A DNA stretch of 64,000 nucleotides from Bacteroidia bacterium (GCA_026391295.1 JAPLDS010000052.1:1-64000), one strand, 5' to 3'; numbered from the stretch's first letter, positions 45,767 to 55,684 are shown. Numbers and translations: made by a program. Notes: generated by a model not told the origin, from the letters alone.

Positions 45767-48076
45767 ATGAAATCTTTTCTTCAAACAATGGCCATCGCAC
45801 TGATGTTCTTGAGCCTTAACGCAGGTTTCTCAAATGCTCAGGTTTCGAAGGTTCAAAAAACAGTCAAAGGTTCACCCGATGAGGTGTATCTTCAAGAAGT
45901 TGCAAAACGGATCGTAACCGCACATCCGGTGGAAGGTATTGCCGTTTTCAAGGACGATTGTTTCGCTGTTATTCAAGGGCAGATTAATCTGTTGCAGAAA
46001 GATGTCTTTGTTCCAGAGGCAGCTTCACCATCAAACGTTAAAAGAATTATTGTTATTGGCGGCGATCTTTGGGCGCTTGCATTAGATGGGCTTTATCGGT
46101 ATAACGCTCATTCGTGGCAGAAGATAGATAGCCAAGAGTATGTCGATCTTTGTATCCATCAAGGAAAGCTTCATGGTGCAACAAAAGAGGAGATTTTCAG
46201 ACTTGAGAACGATCATTTTGTTTCAACAAAACCTAAAGGTGGATATAACTCAAGCGACATTACCATGTTGATGGAAGATGGATCACAGGTTCATGCTGAT
46301 CCCGTGCGGATTGGTCCGATCATGCGCATTGCTTCGTATAGCGGAACGTTATATGTGCTGCAGCCAGGTAAGCTTATACTTTTTGATGGCCTTGTGGTAA
46401 ATGAAGATTTTATCGACTGGGGTAGACTGCCATCCAAAACAACCACGGGCATGCTCTCTGATGGAAGCAAATTGTTTGTAAGCACCAATAAGGGTCTGGG
46501 TGTTTTTCGTGGGGGTGCAATGACTGCCCTTCAAGGTAAAGATGGATTGCCAATTGAGAATACCACCTGTCTGGCCAAAGGATTTGAGGATGACATCTGG
46601 ATTGGTACAGCTCGTGGAGCTGTTCGAAAAGTCAAGAATGAATGGCATTATTTTGGTTCTGATCAGTGGCTTCCTGGATTGCAGGTAAGTGAAATTGCTG
46701 TTGGGAAAAGTGAAGTTTATGTGGCTACTGACAAAGGTGTTGGAATCATAAGCTATGTGCCTTATACGCTTCAGAAAAAAGCTGCTTTTTACGAGCAACA
46801 TATACTTAACTGGGGTCATAAGCGTTTAGGATTTGTCCATACGTTGTATAAAAAAGATGGGGAATGGATTCGTGAAGTAAGTGATAACGATGGCGGTAAC
46901 ACCGCTACCTATCTTGCGGCGATGAGTTATAAGTATGCCGTAACGGGCGATCTTGCGGCTCGCAAAGAGGCTGTTGAAGCTTTCAAAGCTTTAGTATGGC
47001 TTGAGCGAATCTCTACTGTCAGAGGATTTTTTGCACGCGCTATCTGGTCGCCAACTGGAGATCAGTGTGAACGTGCGACTCAAGGGTCAGGGGGGTTGCC
47101 GGCTCGTTGGTATCCTACTAAAGACGGCAAATGGTTTTGGAAAGGTGATACCTCCAGTGATGAGGTGACCTCTCATTTCTATGCCGTTTCTCTATTCTAT
47201 GATATCGTTGCTCAGGGTCCCGAAAAGGAGATGGCTCGTGAGCACATGAATCGTATCGCTGGGTATATTCTTAAAAACGGGTATGTCTTCAACGATTTAG
47301 ATGGCAAGCCAACACGCTGGGGTCGCTGGAATCCCGAATATCTATTGCGTCCATATGGCTACAACGACAGAGGTGTTAATGGTCTTGAGGTGTTAGCCTA
47401 TATGCAGTCGGCCTATGCAGTTACCGGTGATCAGAAATTTGAGAAGGGGATGAAACAATTAGTTGGCTATGGTTATGCCGAAAATACCATTCGTCAAAAA
47501 AACACCTTCCCACCATCTACACTTGCTCCATGGGATGATAACCTGGCTTTTGAAAGTTACAATACCTTGCTCCGTTATACTACCGATCCACAATTGCGAT
47601 CGATCTATTTGAGGAGTCTTGAACGATCATGGGAGGTCAAACGTATGGAGCATATCCCTTGGTTTAATTTCTCCTATGGGGCTCTTTCTGGTAATGAGTG
47701 TGAAATTGAACAGTCTGTTAAGCATCTGCGCGAGTGGACACTTGATTGTGGTGAATATAATTATCGCAACTCTCTTCGTGACGATTTATTTGTGGAGGCT
47801 GGATATACCTCGTATGAGGGTGGATTAAAAGCGATGTCGCCTCGTGAGACTTCGGTGAAATCAGGTAGTCGAAGAGCCATTGATCTTGATGGGGGTAACA
47901 ATGGCAATGTAATCAAAGAACCGACGGGATTTCTAAGAGACTATTGGATGGGTCGTTATCATGGCTTTATTCAATCCCCGTCAACAACTGATCCAGCTTT
48001 ACTGACCGTTCCTAAAGATAACTCAGGCCCTCATGGAGCTAAACCGTATGATGGACCTGGACGGCCGGAGTTTTGA
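45767..48076 (+). CDS. Exported propeller plus alpha/alpha-toroid protein (family copy 3)
   Basis: 769 residues with a signal peptide (about 1-24, ending FSNAQ). It has the same two-part layout as 37532-39778: blades such as DDIWIGTARGAVRKVKNEWHYFG, then the toroid with DNDGGNTATYLAAMSYKYAV, FFARAIWSPTGDQC, WFWKGDTSSDEVTSHFYAV, NDLDGKPTRWGRWNPE and LRDYWMGRYHGF. This copy is more divergent: the Asp-Asp pair of NHSDDE reads WDDNLAFES, and the second Glu-rich helix differs. It adds a proline-rich C-terminus (GPHGAKPYDGPGRPEF). It is 21 bp after GH127 and probably co-transcribed. The function is unknown, as for the other copies. Confidence 0.72.
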   Translation: MKSFLQTMAIALMFLSLNAGFSNAQVSKVQKTVKGSPDEVYLQEVAKRIVTAHPVEGIAVFKDDCFAVIQGQINLLQKDVFVPEAASPSNVKRIIVIGGDLWALALDGLYRYNAHSWQKIDSQEYVDLCIHQGKLHGATKEEIFRLENDHFVSTKPKGGYNSSDITMLMEDGSQVHADPVRIGPIMRIASYSGTLYVLQPGKLILFDGLVVNEDFIDWGRLPSKTTTGMLSDGSKLFVSTNKGLGVFRGGAMTALQGKDGLPIENTTCLAKGFEDDIWIGTARGAVRKVKNEWHYFGSDQWLPGLQVSEIAVGKSEVYVATDKGVGIISYVPYTLQKKAAFYEQHILNWGHKRLGFVHTLYKKDGEWIREVSDNDGGNTATYLAAMSYKYAVTGDLAARKEAVEAFKALVWLERISTVRGFFARAIWSPTGDQCERATQGSGGLPARWYPTKDGKWFWKGDTSSDEVTSHFYAVSLFYDIVAQGPEKEMAREHMNRIAGYILKNGYVFNDLDGKPTRWGRWNPEYLLRPYGYNDRGVNGLEVLAYMQSAYAVTGDQKFEKGMKQLVGYGYAENTIRQKNTFPPSTLAPWDDNLAFESYNTLLRYTTDPQLRSIYLRSLERSWEVKRMEHIPWFNFSYGALSGNECEIEQSVKHLREWTLDCGEYNYRNSLRDDLFVEAGYTSYEGGLKAMSPRETSVKSGSRRAIDLDGGNNGNVIKEPTGFLRDYWMGRYHGFIQSPSTTDPALLTVPKDNSGPHGAKPYDGPGRPEF

Positions 48077-48114
48077 GTGTATTGGATGAGCGTCTATTTT
48101 TAGATTTGTCAGAG

Positions 48115-48350
48115 TTGAACCCACTTCGGGGTTCCTGCCCCAGATTAGCACCTGGGGTTATTGAAATTACAGTCCTTCGGACTTTTTACTGCGCTGAAGG
48201 GGTTTCCATCAGGTGACGGATGAATAACCGTGGGTGTAACTATAGAAGCAGGAATAAATCCTAAAATAACCCTGAAAGGGTGAAATCATAATAACTGTGG
48301 GTGCAGCCCACGGAAGAAAAACATCAACAACAGCCCTGAAGGGGTTGAAT
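48115..48350. repeat. REP-like cluster of short palindromes
   Basis: The gap after 48076 holds a string of G+C-rich hairpins: AACCC..GGGGTT (48118-48133), CCCCAG/CTGGGG (48138-48157), AGTCCTTCGGACT (48171-48183) and GTGGGTGCAGCCCAC (48297-48311). Two copies of a CCCTGAAAGGG/CCCTGAAGGGG block are also present. This looks like the REP-type repeat that many Bacteroidota carry. No transposase is nearby. Confidence 0.75.
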
Positions 48351-48384
48351 ATCTAAAAAATAACTAACTTCAACTAATAATTAA

Positions 48385-48516
48385 GCAGATAAACCTAAGA
48401 CATATTATGACGAAAAGTCCAAATTTCAAATAGCAAAATTCAAATGTGCAATAATTTATATTTATTTTCACTTTGCCTTTTGATATTTGAATCTTGCATT
48501 TTGATTTTTTATCTGC
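48385..48516. repeat. ~130-bp imperfect inverted repeat with CAAATTCAAA blocks
   Basis: GCAGATAAA (48385-48393) and TTTATCTGC (48508-48516) are exact 9-bp terminal inverted repeats. Inside, AAATTTCAAAT/CAAAATTCAAATG blocks on the left oppose TTTGATATTTGAAT/GCATTTTGAT blocks on the right. There is no ORF. It could be a non-autonomous mobile element or a structured intergenic repeat. It sits between the REP-like cluster and the GH92 gene. Confidence 0.6.
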
Positions 48517-48553
48517 AGACTTTGTACCTTGAATTTCTTTCTAAACTAAACAT

Positions 48554-50932
48554 ATGAAAACTTTTCTTTCTCGCTTATTCCTCCTAATTTTTTTGCTGGC
48601 CGCAGGAATTCAATATTCTGCCCAGGCTCAGTCCGATAAAGCGACTGACCATGTCAATCCATTGTTAGGGACCGACTTTTTCGGACATACTTATCCAGGT
48701 GCTGCCTTGCCTTTTGCAATGGTTCATCTCAGTCCAGATATGAATACTCAGGGCTGGACCTACTGCGCTGGATATATCTATTCCGACAACTCCATTATGG
48801 GCTTTAGTCATACCCACTGGAGCGGTGTGGGGATGGTGAATGGGGGCGAAGTCTTGCTAATGCCTAATGTTGGCGATAAGTTGCATACGACACCAGGTGC
48901 TCCTGAGAATCCAGGCGAAGGATATCGTTCGCGCTTTGATCATGCGGATGAAGTGGCTTCTCCGGGGTATTACTCCGTTGTGCTTAAAGATTACAAGGTC
49001 AAGGTTGAGCTAACAGCCACTAAGCGAGCTGGATTTCATCGGTATACTTTCCCAAAAGCTAATAATGCGCGGGTGATCTTAGATTTAGGTCATCAGATAG
49101 GGGAGAATAAATCGGAGCAATTATCTGAGTTGCGAATTATTGAAAATAAACGAATCGAAGGGGTGAAAAGCGCTGGACTAGGAAAAGTTTATTTTGTTGC
49201 TGAGTTTAGTAAGCCATTTGCCTATTATGGAACATTTGATAATGATCTAAAAACACCAGAATCTGGCGGTAGCATCTGGCCATATAAAAATGGGGAAGTG
49301 GGTAAAAATATTGGAGCCTTCGTAAATTTCAAGACTACTGAAAACGAACAGATTTTAGTGAAAGTTGGAATTAGCTATACTAGTCTTGAGGGTGCTCGTA
49401 ACAACCTACATACTGAGATTCCAAATTGCGATTTTGATGGGATCCGTGGCGCTGCGCAAAAAACGTGGGAGAGTGAGCTGTCACGCGTTAAGATTGATGG
49501 TGCAACAGACGATCAAAAGGAGATATTCTATTCCGCACTTTATCACTCTTTGTTAGCTGAATATATTTCGCAAGATGTGGATGGTAAGTATTATGGTTCC
49601 GATAAAAAAATTCATGAGGCAAAAGGGTATGATTTCTATGGCTCATTCTCTTGCTGGGATACCTATCGTTCGCAGCATCCTTTGTTGACCGTTATCGCTC
49701 CCGACCACGTGAATGATATTGTGAAGTCGATCGTTGCCAAGACGAAAGACTACGGCTGGTTGCCTGCTCAGCATTTTATGAATTTATTTGGAGAGACTAT
49801 GGTTGGCGATCATCTTATTCCAATTATTGTAGATGCTTATATCAAAGGTTTCCACGATTTTGATGTTGAATTTATTTATAAAGCGATGCGCACCAAGGCC
49901 TTAGAAGAACCAAAGCCTCCTGTGCCTCATCATGCGGGTCGTTCAGGCTTGAAATATTATATTGAGCTTGGCTACACGCCGGTGGATAAAGTTACGGAGT
50001 CGGTGCCGAATACCTTGGAGCTTGCTTACGACGATTGGTGTATTGCTCAGTTAGCGCAGGCCTTGGGTAAAAAAGAAGACTATGCGTTGTTTATGAAACG
50101 GGCCTCTAACTATCAAAATCTTTGGGAGCCAAAATCAAAGTTTATGCGCCCTAAGCTTACCGATGGAAATTGGTTGGAACCATTAAATGGTCGCGAGCAG
50201 GAGATTGTTAAAGTTGGCGAGCATTCATATTATAAATATTTTGATCCATTGTTGGTTGGAAAACGACCAAGTCGCCACTATACCGAATCAAATGCATGGC
50301 AATATATCTGGTCAGTACAGCATGATGTAAAAGGTTTGATAAATTTATTTGGAGGTAACAAAGCATTTACCGCGAAGCTCGATACCTTCTTTCAGATGAG
50401 TCCGAATATTTCTGCTCCGAAATATGTTGGTGTGGTAGGTACGATTGGTCAATATGTTCATGGCAATCAGCCATCTCATCATGTCTCCTATCTGTATGAT
50501 TTTGCTGGTGAGCCTTGGAAGACACAGAAATGGGCTCGGGAAGTCACTGTTGAGCTATACCGCAGTGGCCCTGGCGGAATTTGTGGTAATGAAGATATGG
50601 GCTCACTTTCGTCGTGGTATGTTTTAAGTGCGATGGGTATTTATCCGGTTACGCCGGGTAGTCCGTATTATGCCATTGGTAGTCCATTGTTTGGCAGCGC
50701 CACTATAAAGGTTGGTAATGGAAAGACCTTTGTGATCGAAACGCATAATAATTCAGCAGAGAATAAATATATCCAGTCGGCGAAACTTAATGGCAAGCCC
50801 TTAAACAAAACATGGCTGTCATACAAAGAAATTACCGACGGTGGAAAAGTCCAATTTGAGATGGGACCAACACCGAATAAAAACTGGGGAAGCAAACCGC
50901 AAGATGCTCCTCCTTCGATGAGTGTACGTTAA
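48554..50932 (+). CDS. GH92-family alpha-mannosidase
   Basis: 792 residues with a signal peptide (about 1-25, ending AQAQ). Hallmark GH92 segments are present: VNPLLGTDFFGHTYPGAALPFAMVHLSPD, GFSHTHWSGVG, FYSALYHSLL, SCWDTYRSQHPL, WLPAQHFMNLFGETMVGDH, NEPSHHVSYLYDFAG-like QPSHHVSYLYDFAGEPW, and GICGNEDMGSLSSWYVLSAMGIYP (about 675-695). GH92 enzymes are calcium-dependent inverting exo-alpha-mannosidases (1,2, 1,3, 1,4 or 1,6, by subgroup). Full length. It is separated from the preceding genes by two repeat elements and ends at a perfect bidirectional terminator, so it is likely a single-gene transcript. Confidence 0.95.
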   Translation: MKTFLSRLFLLIFLLAAGIQYSAQAQSDKATDHVNPLLGTDFFGHTYPGAALPFAMVHLSPDMNTQGWTYCAGYIYSDNSIMGFSHTHWSGVGMVNGGEVLLMPNVGDKLHTTPGAPENPGEGYRSRFDHADEVASPGYYSVVLKDYKVKVELTATKRAGFHRYTFPKANNARVILDLGHQIGENKSEQLSELRIIENKRIEGVKSAGLGKVYFVAEFSKPFAYYGTFDNDLKTPESGGSIWPYKNGEVGKNIGAFVNFKTTENEQILVKVGISYTSLEGARNNLHTEIPNCDFDGIRGAAQKTWESELSRVKIDGATDDQKEIFYSALYHSLLAEYISQDVDGKYYGSDKKIHEAKGYDFYGSFSCWDTYRSQHPLLTVIAPDHVNDIVKSIVAKTKDYGWLPAQHFMNLFGETMVGDHLIPIIVDAYIKGFHDFDVEFIYKAMRTKALEEPKPPVPHHAGRSGLKYYIELGYTPVDKVTESVPNTLELAYDDWCIAQLAQALGKKEDYALFMKRASNYQNLWEPKSKFMRPKLTDGNWLEPLNGREQEIVKVGEHSYYKYFDPLLVGKRPSRHYTESNAWQYIWSVQHDVKGLINLFGGNKAFTAKLDTFFQMSPNISAPKYVGVVGTIGQYVHGNQPSHHVSYLYDFAGEPWKTQKWAREVTVELYRSGPGGICGNEDMGSLSSWYVLSAMGIYPVTPGSPYYAIGSPLFGSATIKVGNGKTFVIETHNNSAENKYIQSAKLNGKPLNKTWLSYKEITDGGKVQFEMGPTPNKNWGSKPQDAPPSMSVR

Positions 50933-50937
50933 TCTCA

Positions 50938-50976
50938 TTCATAAAAAAAGCCCCAGTCAGGGGCTTTTTTTATGAA
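50938..50976. terminator. Bidirectional terminator between GH92 and DUF1080 genes
   Basis: A 17-bp perfect stem, TTCATAAAAAAAGCCCC (50938-50954) against its complement (50960-50976), with a 5-base loop. A-rich on one side and T-rich on the other, so it works for both convergent genes. Confidence 0.95.
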
Positions 50977-50994
50977 GTGAATTCTGGTTAAACC

Positions 50995-52032
50995 TTATTT
51001 TACAATTGGAGTTAACACAAGATTCCGATATGATACCTTACCGTGATCTCCTTGAAGATAGATAGGACCAGGGGTAAATACATCTGATTTCATCGCACCT
51101 CCAGTTGGGCCGAAGATAGGTTGGTTATCGATGATTTTTACTCCATTCAAGATCACCGTGGCATGACGGTCGCATAGGGTGATATCCATCGATTGCCATT
51201 CGCCTGCAGGCTTCTCAGCTGCTGAAGTTGGTGTGATCCGACTATATACAGCGCCCATATTATGCGGGTCAAGCTCGTGTTTGTATGAATCGACTACTTG
51301 GACTTCATACATACCACGAAGGTAAACACCACTGTTGCTTCCGGCAGGAACATTGACCTCTAATTTTAAATTGAAATCTTCAAACTCTTGCTCTGTCCGA
51401 AGGTTGCCATAGCTTACATGAGCCCCTTCAACTTGAACAGGATCATTGGAAAGCAAACCGTTTGAAACAGAGAAGCCATTTTTCTGCTTGTCATTGATCA
51501 GTTTCCAGCCACTAAGATCTTTCCCATTAAACAAGGTTGTTGGAGTTCCAAACTTCACTTTTGATAAGTCAGGAGCAGGAGGTGGCGCTGGTAATTTTGT
51601 TCCACTAAATGCCGTAGAATCAACTCCAGTTCCATCACGATGAGGGTTGTAGATATACCCAACAATCTTATCGCCTTGTCTTTTTACTTCAAGCCAATTG
51701 GTAACTTGATGCGAGCGTAAAGCTTCGTTCTTCTCGTTTTTTGTCCGAATAACTTTGTCTCCTCTCTCGACAATCAGCGAATTATTATGCAAGTAAACAT
51801 TAGCCACTGGCACGACACTTCCTCCACCCCAAAGTAGGTCGGCATCGATATAGCCCTTCTCTTGACGGACTTCCAGCCATCCCACAGAGCCTCCTTTGAT
51901 GTCGATCGTCCACTGACCAAAGAACTCATTTACTTCAATTTTTTTTGCTGCTGCAACTTTCGGTTTGAAATTGCAAGAAGTCAAAGACAATGCTGCCAAC
52001 ACGACTCCTAGATAGATAAATTTAGCTTTCAT
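50995..52032 (-). CDS. DUF1080 (3-keto-disaccharide hydrolase-type) lipoprotein
   Basis: 345 residues from the ATG at 52032, which gives a lipoprotein signal (MKAKFIYLGVVLAALSLTSC, Cys20). The longer ORF start at 52137 adds a non-signal leader. Residues ~30-150 form a small beta domain (FGQWTIDIKGGSVGWLEVRQ). The DUF1080 jelly roll follows from ~165: LFNGKDLSGWKLI, FEDFNLKLEVNVPAGSNSGVYLRGMYEVQVVDSY, VYSRITPTSAAEKPAGEWQSMDI and GPIYLQGDHGKVSYRNLVL. DUF1080 proteins include 3-keto-glycoside hydrolases, which would fit a route that oxidises sugars at C3 first. No keto-forming dehydrogenase is in the window except Gfo/Idh-fold GH109. Confidence 0.87.
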   Translation of the reverse strand: MKAKFIYLGVVLAALSLTSCNFKPKVAAAKKIEVNEFFGQWTIDIKGGSVGWLEVRQEKGYIDADLLWGGGSVVPVANVYLHNNSLIVERGDKVIRTKNEKNEALRSHQVTNWLEVKRQGDKIVGYIYNPHRDGTGVDSTAFSGTKLPAPPPAPDLSKVKFGTPTTLFNGKDLSGWKLINDKQKNGFSVSNGLLSNDPVQVEGAHVSYGNLRTEQEFEDFNLKLEVNVPAGSNSGVYLRGMYEVQVVDSYKHELDPHNMGAVYSRITPTSAAEKPAGEWQSMDITLCDRHATVILNGVKIIDNQPIFGPTGGAMKSDVFTPGPIYLQGDHGKVSYRNLVLTPIVK

Positions 52033-52249
52033 TGATTTAAAAATTAGTTTGTAAAATTTAAACTGACAGGATAAATAATTAGTTTTGAGGCAGGTTATTC
52101 GGCTATTCAATAATACCACATATTTGTAATATATCAAACTTCTTAATGATAATTCCTTCGCTGTTTTTTCGTTCGAAATCTATTAAATTTGGAGTGCTTA
52201 AACTTCAGGAAAAATAAATAGGTTAAACATTTTACCTATCCTTGTTGTA

Positions 52250-53473
52250 GTGATTACAGAAGATAAGGTTCCCTCGTCTTTTAAAGAATATTGCAGTTTA
52301 ATTATGGAACAAAATATCGATTATATAGCCCTTAGTGAAAACGGAAACAAAAAGTTTACCGACGAAGATTACCCAGGAGCTATCTTAGATTACACTCAAG
52401 CTATCGCGCTAAATTCGAATGATGCTGAGCTTTACTATAACCGTGGCAACGCGAAATACAATTTAAATGATTTTTTCGGTGCTATTGCCGACTATAATGT
52501 GGCACTCGAGATTGACTCTGGCTACGACATGGTATACAATAATAGGGGAAATGCAAAGAATGCTTTGAACGATTATCGAGGAGCTATTGCTGATTATTCT
52601 GCTGCTATAACCGCCGATGCAGAGGATGCCACTGCGCTTTATAATAGAGGTTTTGCGAAGAATAGCATTGAAGATTTTAGAGGGGCAGTCATTGATTTTA
52701 CTGCAGCTATTGCAATCGATCCGATGCATATTGAGGCTTATTACAATCGAGGGGTAAGCAATTTTTTCTTGCGGAATTATAAAAGTGCCATCACCGATTA
52801 TTCAAAAGTCATCTCCTTGGAGCCATACGATTCAATGGCATTTTGTAGTAGGGGATTGGCCCGAAAAGGGTTAGATGATTTCGATGGATCGATCCGTGAT
52901 TTTACGATGGCTATTGATCTTAATGGAGAGGATGTTGTTTCGTATTACAATAGAGCGTTAGCAAAAAATGCCCTATTTGACTATCGAGGTGCAATTGATG
53001 ATTTCTCTATGGTCCTTGTTCTTAGTCCAAAATATACCTTGATCTATAATCTTCGTGGTCATGCCAAAGGTAATCTTCAAGATTATGCAGGAGCCATAGC
53101 CGATTATACCAAAGTTATAGAGGCGGAGCCAAACGACGTTCTGGCTTGGTCTAGCCGAGGATTTGCGAAAAATGCCATACAAGATTTTAGGGGAGCTGTA
53201 GCCGATTATACCAAAGTCATCGAGCTAAATTCAACCTATCCCTCCATTTACACCCATCGCGGGAATGCGAAATGCAACCTTAAACTTTATGGTGGAGCAG
53301 TAGCTGATTTCACTTCTGCTATCCAACTTAATCCTGATGATGCTGAATCGATCTATGCTCGTGGATTAACACGCCTCGATCTGGGACAACAGCATGAGGC
53401 AGCGTTAGATTTCCAACGAGCTGCTGAGTTGGGTTCTGCGGATGCCATAGAAGCTATTGCGAAATACTGCTAA
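52250..53473 (+). CDS. Tetratricopeptide repeat protein
   Basis: 407 residues if read from the GTG at 52250; an ATG at 52304 (MEQNIDYIAL) is an equally good start, since nothing before it is conserved. Eleven to twelve 34-residue TPR units follow back to back, each like NRGNAKYNLNDFFGAIADYNVALEID, with the strongly kept pattern Y-N-R-G-x-A-K and GAIxDYxxAI. There is no signal peptide, so it is probably cytoplasmic. It is a scaffold for protein-protein contact; partners cannot be named. It is monocistronic, divergent from the DUF1080 gene, and its stop lies only 25 bp from the convergent stop of the next operon. Confidence 0.9.
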   Translation: MITEDKVPSSFKEYCSLIMEQNIDYIALSENGNKKFTDEDYPGAILDYTQAIALNSNDAELYYNRGNAKYNLNDFFGAIADYNVALEIDSGYDMVYNNRGNAKNALNDYRGAIADYSAAITADAEDATALYNRGFAKNSIEDFRGAVIDFTAAIAIDPMHIEAYYNRGVSNFFLRNYKSAITDYSKVISLEPYDSMAFCSRGLARKGLDDFDGSIRDFTMAIDLNGEDVVSYYNRALAKNALFDYRGAIDDFSMVLVLSPKYTLIYNLRGHAKGNLQDYAGAIADYTKVIEAEPNDVLAWSSRGFAKNAIQDFRGAVADYTKVIELNSTYPSIYTHRGNAKCNLKLYGGAVADFTSAIQLNPDDAESIYARGLTRLDLGQQHEAALDFQRAAELGSADAIEAIAKYC

Positions 53474-53497
53474 ATAGCATCAAATCATTCGTCTGTC

Positions 53498-55663
53498 TTA
53501 TTTCTGGAAGTAACCATGATACCTCCCCATCCAATAGGGAAGTAGGAAATAGGCCCCATCATCTTCATGAGTTCCATTTGAACCTATTATAAACTCTCGT
53601 GGATTTGAATTCGCCTTCACAATACCTGCCTCTGGCGTAGGAATAATTCGTGTAGCTTGCGCTTTTCTAGAGCGGTCAATAAGCTGGTCGGCTTGCAGAT
53701 CCCAGCGGTGACTATTATCCATAGTCCAGGTGATCATATCCATGGGGATAAGCTGAAGTTCCTCTTTGGCAATTGCTATATCACAATCTTTCTTGAGTGC
53801 TACACTTGCGATTATGTTCCATAGCGGAGTTCGATCGGGCTTCGCTGCGTTCCATGCTCGTTGAATACTTGTGGTATAAGTGGGAAGATGTTTAGTGTCT
53901 TTTGAATAAGCAAACAGTGAATAATAAGGAAGGTAGGTTAAGATATCATCTGAGTGGCTATTCTCATATGGAACGGCTCTCTTGGCCTCCAGTGTATTCT
54001 CTGCATAGTGATGCTTTTGAATCAGCATCTGATAAGCCTTTTCAAATTTTTGATCTCCAGTAATGTATACGGCAACTTTTAGGAAGGAGAGTATCTGCAG
54101 GGAATTAGTGCCTCGCTCATACCACCGACCTGGAACATTGTTCAGCGAATCGGGATTCCAAATGGCCCATTGTGTAGGCTTTCCATCGAAGTCAATAAAT
54201 TGGAAGTTATTCGTGATAATATGAGTCATTTCACGGTCAACGAGCCCTTTTATTCGCTTTTTTGTTGGAGCATCTGCAACTAGATCATAAAAAAGTGGAA
54301 TGGCAAATAGATGTCCGGCAAGCTCATCCGAGCTCGCATCATCGAGCCATTGCCACTTCCCATCGGCTGAAGGATGCCATTTTTTTGGATAGGGCGAACG
54401 CGACTGGATCACGGTATCAGAAGCGGCTGCAAAAGATCGTCCAGGCAACCCGCTGATTCCAGTTGCTGTTTCTAGTCGTTCTAGAGCTTCGTAGCTGTTA
54501 ATTGCATTTTTTTTCGCTTCTGGATCTTTAGTGACTGCATATCTAAAGCACTCAGCTGCCAAATAGATTGCCGTCCAGAGTCCATCGTTATCGTTGGTGG
54601 TTTTTTTACTCGTCGACAAGTCTCCTGGGGTAGTTAATAGCGATTGACTAATTAACCCATATCGGTTGTGGCGCAGGCTGATTCGTTCTTCAAAGACCGA
54701 AGCTTTCTGCTCCAAGGTCATGGGTGTTTGTTTAATCTGACTGATTCCTGAGGGTGTTGCAATCCATACGGTATGCTCGTCCAGTGGAAGTATGTCATTG
54801 ATTTTATTGTTTGGCAACCATCTCTTTCCATTGTAATAATGCCATGTTGAATCTTTCTTGATGGCTCCTTTATCGGTTCCAAGCCAGATAGTTTTATTGA
54901 AGGAGTGAATGGATGTGATTGGACCATAAGGGAGTCCGTCGGCACCTCTTAAAAGCCAATGGTCGCCATCTTTAGCTATACATCCGAGGGCAAAAAGTCC
55001 ACCAAACACCACGTCATTTTTAGCTGTTGTCTCAAGGGCAAAATACTGTCTCTTTAGCCCTTTTGCCATCAGATGGGCATCCATATTAAACCACCCTGCC
55101 GCAATTCGGAGCAAAAGTCCATTATTGGTCGCAACCCATAAATCGCCTTTTTGATCGGCGGCTATAGCATGTACCCTTGACCCCGCTGCAATTGAGACTG
55201 AATGCCACGAACCATCATAGGTTAAAAGACCATTATTGGTGCCAACATGTAGCACCTTTTCATTCTCCCAGGCTAGACAACTAATGGTATCGTTTTGCGA
55301 ATTCTCGGGAAGTTTAAGAAGAACGGTACTATCTCCATTTTGAATAAAATTCTTAGATGCCAGCCATATCTCATTTTTCTTGTCGAGCGTTGCCGTTTCC
55401 CAAACAGAATGGTTTGGTTTACCTGTCCAACTATTGTTTTGGAAGGAATAAATCCCATTTGACGTAACACAAGTAACTTTTTCCTTTGTTTTGAAAAGCT
55501 TTAAAATATTCGAAGATGCTAAATCGGGTAATTTTATATCGCTCTTTATCTCTTGTAGATAGGTTTCGTGAACGAGCTTTAAACCCACAGAGGGTTGAGA
55601 TTTCGTGTTGAACTGTATTGAAAATACAAGAAGAATACTGCAGATTAATCGATCGATTTTCAT
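53498..55663 (-). CDS. Exported propeller plus alpha/alpha-toroid protein (family copy 4)
   Basis: 721 residues with a signal peptide (about 1-22, ending NTKSQ). Propeller part (residues ~30-315): KEKVTCVTSNGIYSFQNNSW, GDLWVATNNGLLLR and KTIWLGTDKGAIKKDSTWHYYNGKRWL. Toroid part: DNDGLWTAIYLAAECFRYAVT, ASSDELAGHLFAIPL, FIDFDGKPTQWAIWNPD, NSHSDDILTYLPYY, LIPMDMITWTMDNSHRWD and YFLLPYWMGRYHGYF. It is the last gene of the minus-strand cluster, 22 bp after copy 5, and close to it in sequence, so they look like a tandem duplication. The function is unknown; signal peptide and conserved acids suggest a periplasmic glycan hydrolase or lyase. Confidence 0.72.
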   Translation of the reverse strand: MKIDRLICSILLVFSIQFNTKSQPSVGLKLVHETYLQEIKSDIKLPDLASSNILKLFKTKEKVTCVTSNGIYSFQNNSWTGKPNHSVWETATLDKKNEIWLASKNFIQNGDSTVLLKLPENSQNDTISCLAWENEKVLHVGTNNGLLTYDGSWHSVSIAAGSRVHAIAADQKGDLWVATNNGLLLRIAAGWFNMDAHLMAKGLKRQYFALETTAKNDVVFGGLFALGCIAKDGDHWLLRGADGLPYGPITSIHSFNKTIWLGTDKGAIKKDSTWHYYNGKRWLPNNKINDILPLDEHTVWIATPSGISQIKQTPMTLEQKASVFEERISLRHNRYGLISQSLLTTPGDLSTSKKTTNDNDGLWTAIYLAAECFRYAVTKDPEAKKNAINSYEALERLETATGISGLPGRSFAAASDTVIQSRSPYPKKWHPSADGKWQWLDDASSDELAGHLFAIPLFYDLVADAPTKKRIKGLVDREMTHIITNNFQFIDFDGKPTQWAIWNPDSLNNVPGRWYERGTNSLQILSFLKVAVYITGDQKFEKAYQMLIQKHHYAENTLEAKRAVPYENSHSDDILTYLPYYSLFAYSKDTKHLPTYTTSIQRAWNAAKPDRTPLWNIIASVALKKDCDIAIAKEELQLIPMDMITWTMDNSHRWDLQADQLIDRSRKAQATRIIPTPEAGIVKANSNPREFIIGSNGTHEDDGAYFLLPYWMGRYHGYFQK

Positions 55664-55684
55664 CCTGAAAATTTCTTATTAAAC

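Noticed and set aside
46349-46819. 156-residue minus-strand ORF within a propeller/toroid gene
   Set aside because: It is antisense to a well-supported coding region and shows no domain.
52033-52137. Upstream extension of the DUF1080 protein
   Set aside because: It would place the lipoprotein signal 35 residues inside the protein; the ATG at 52032 gives a proper lipobox.
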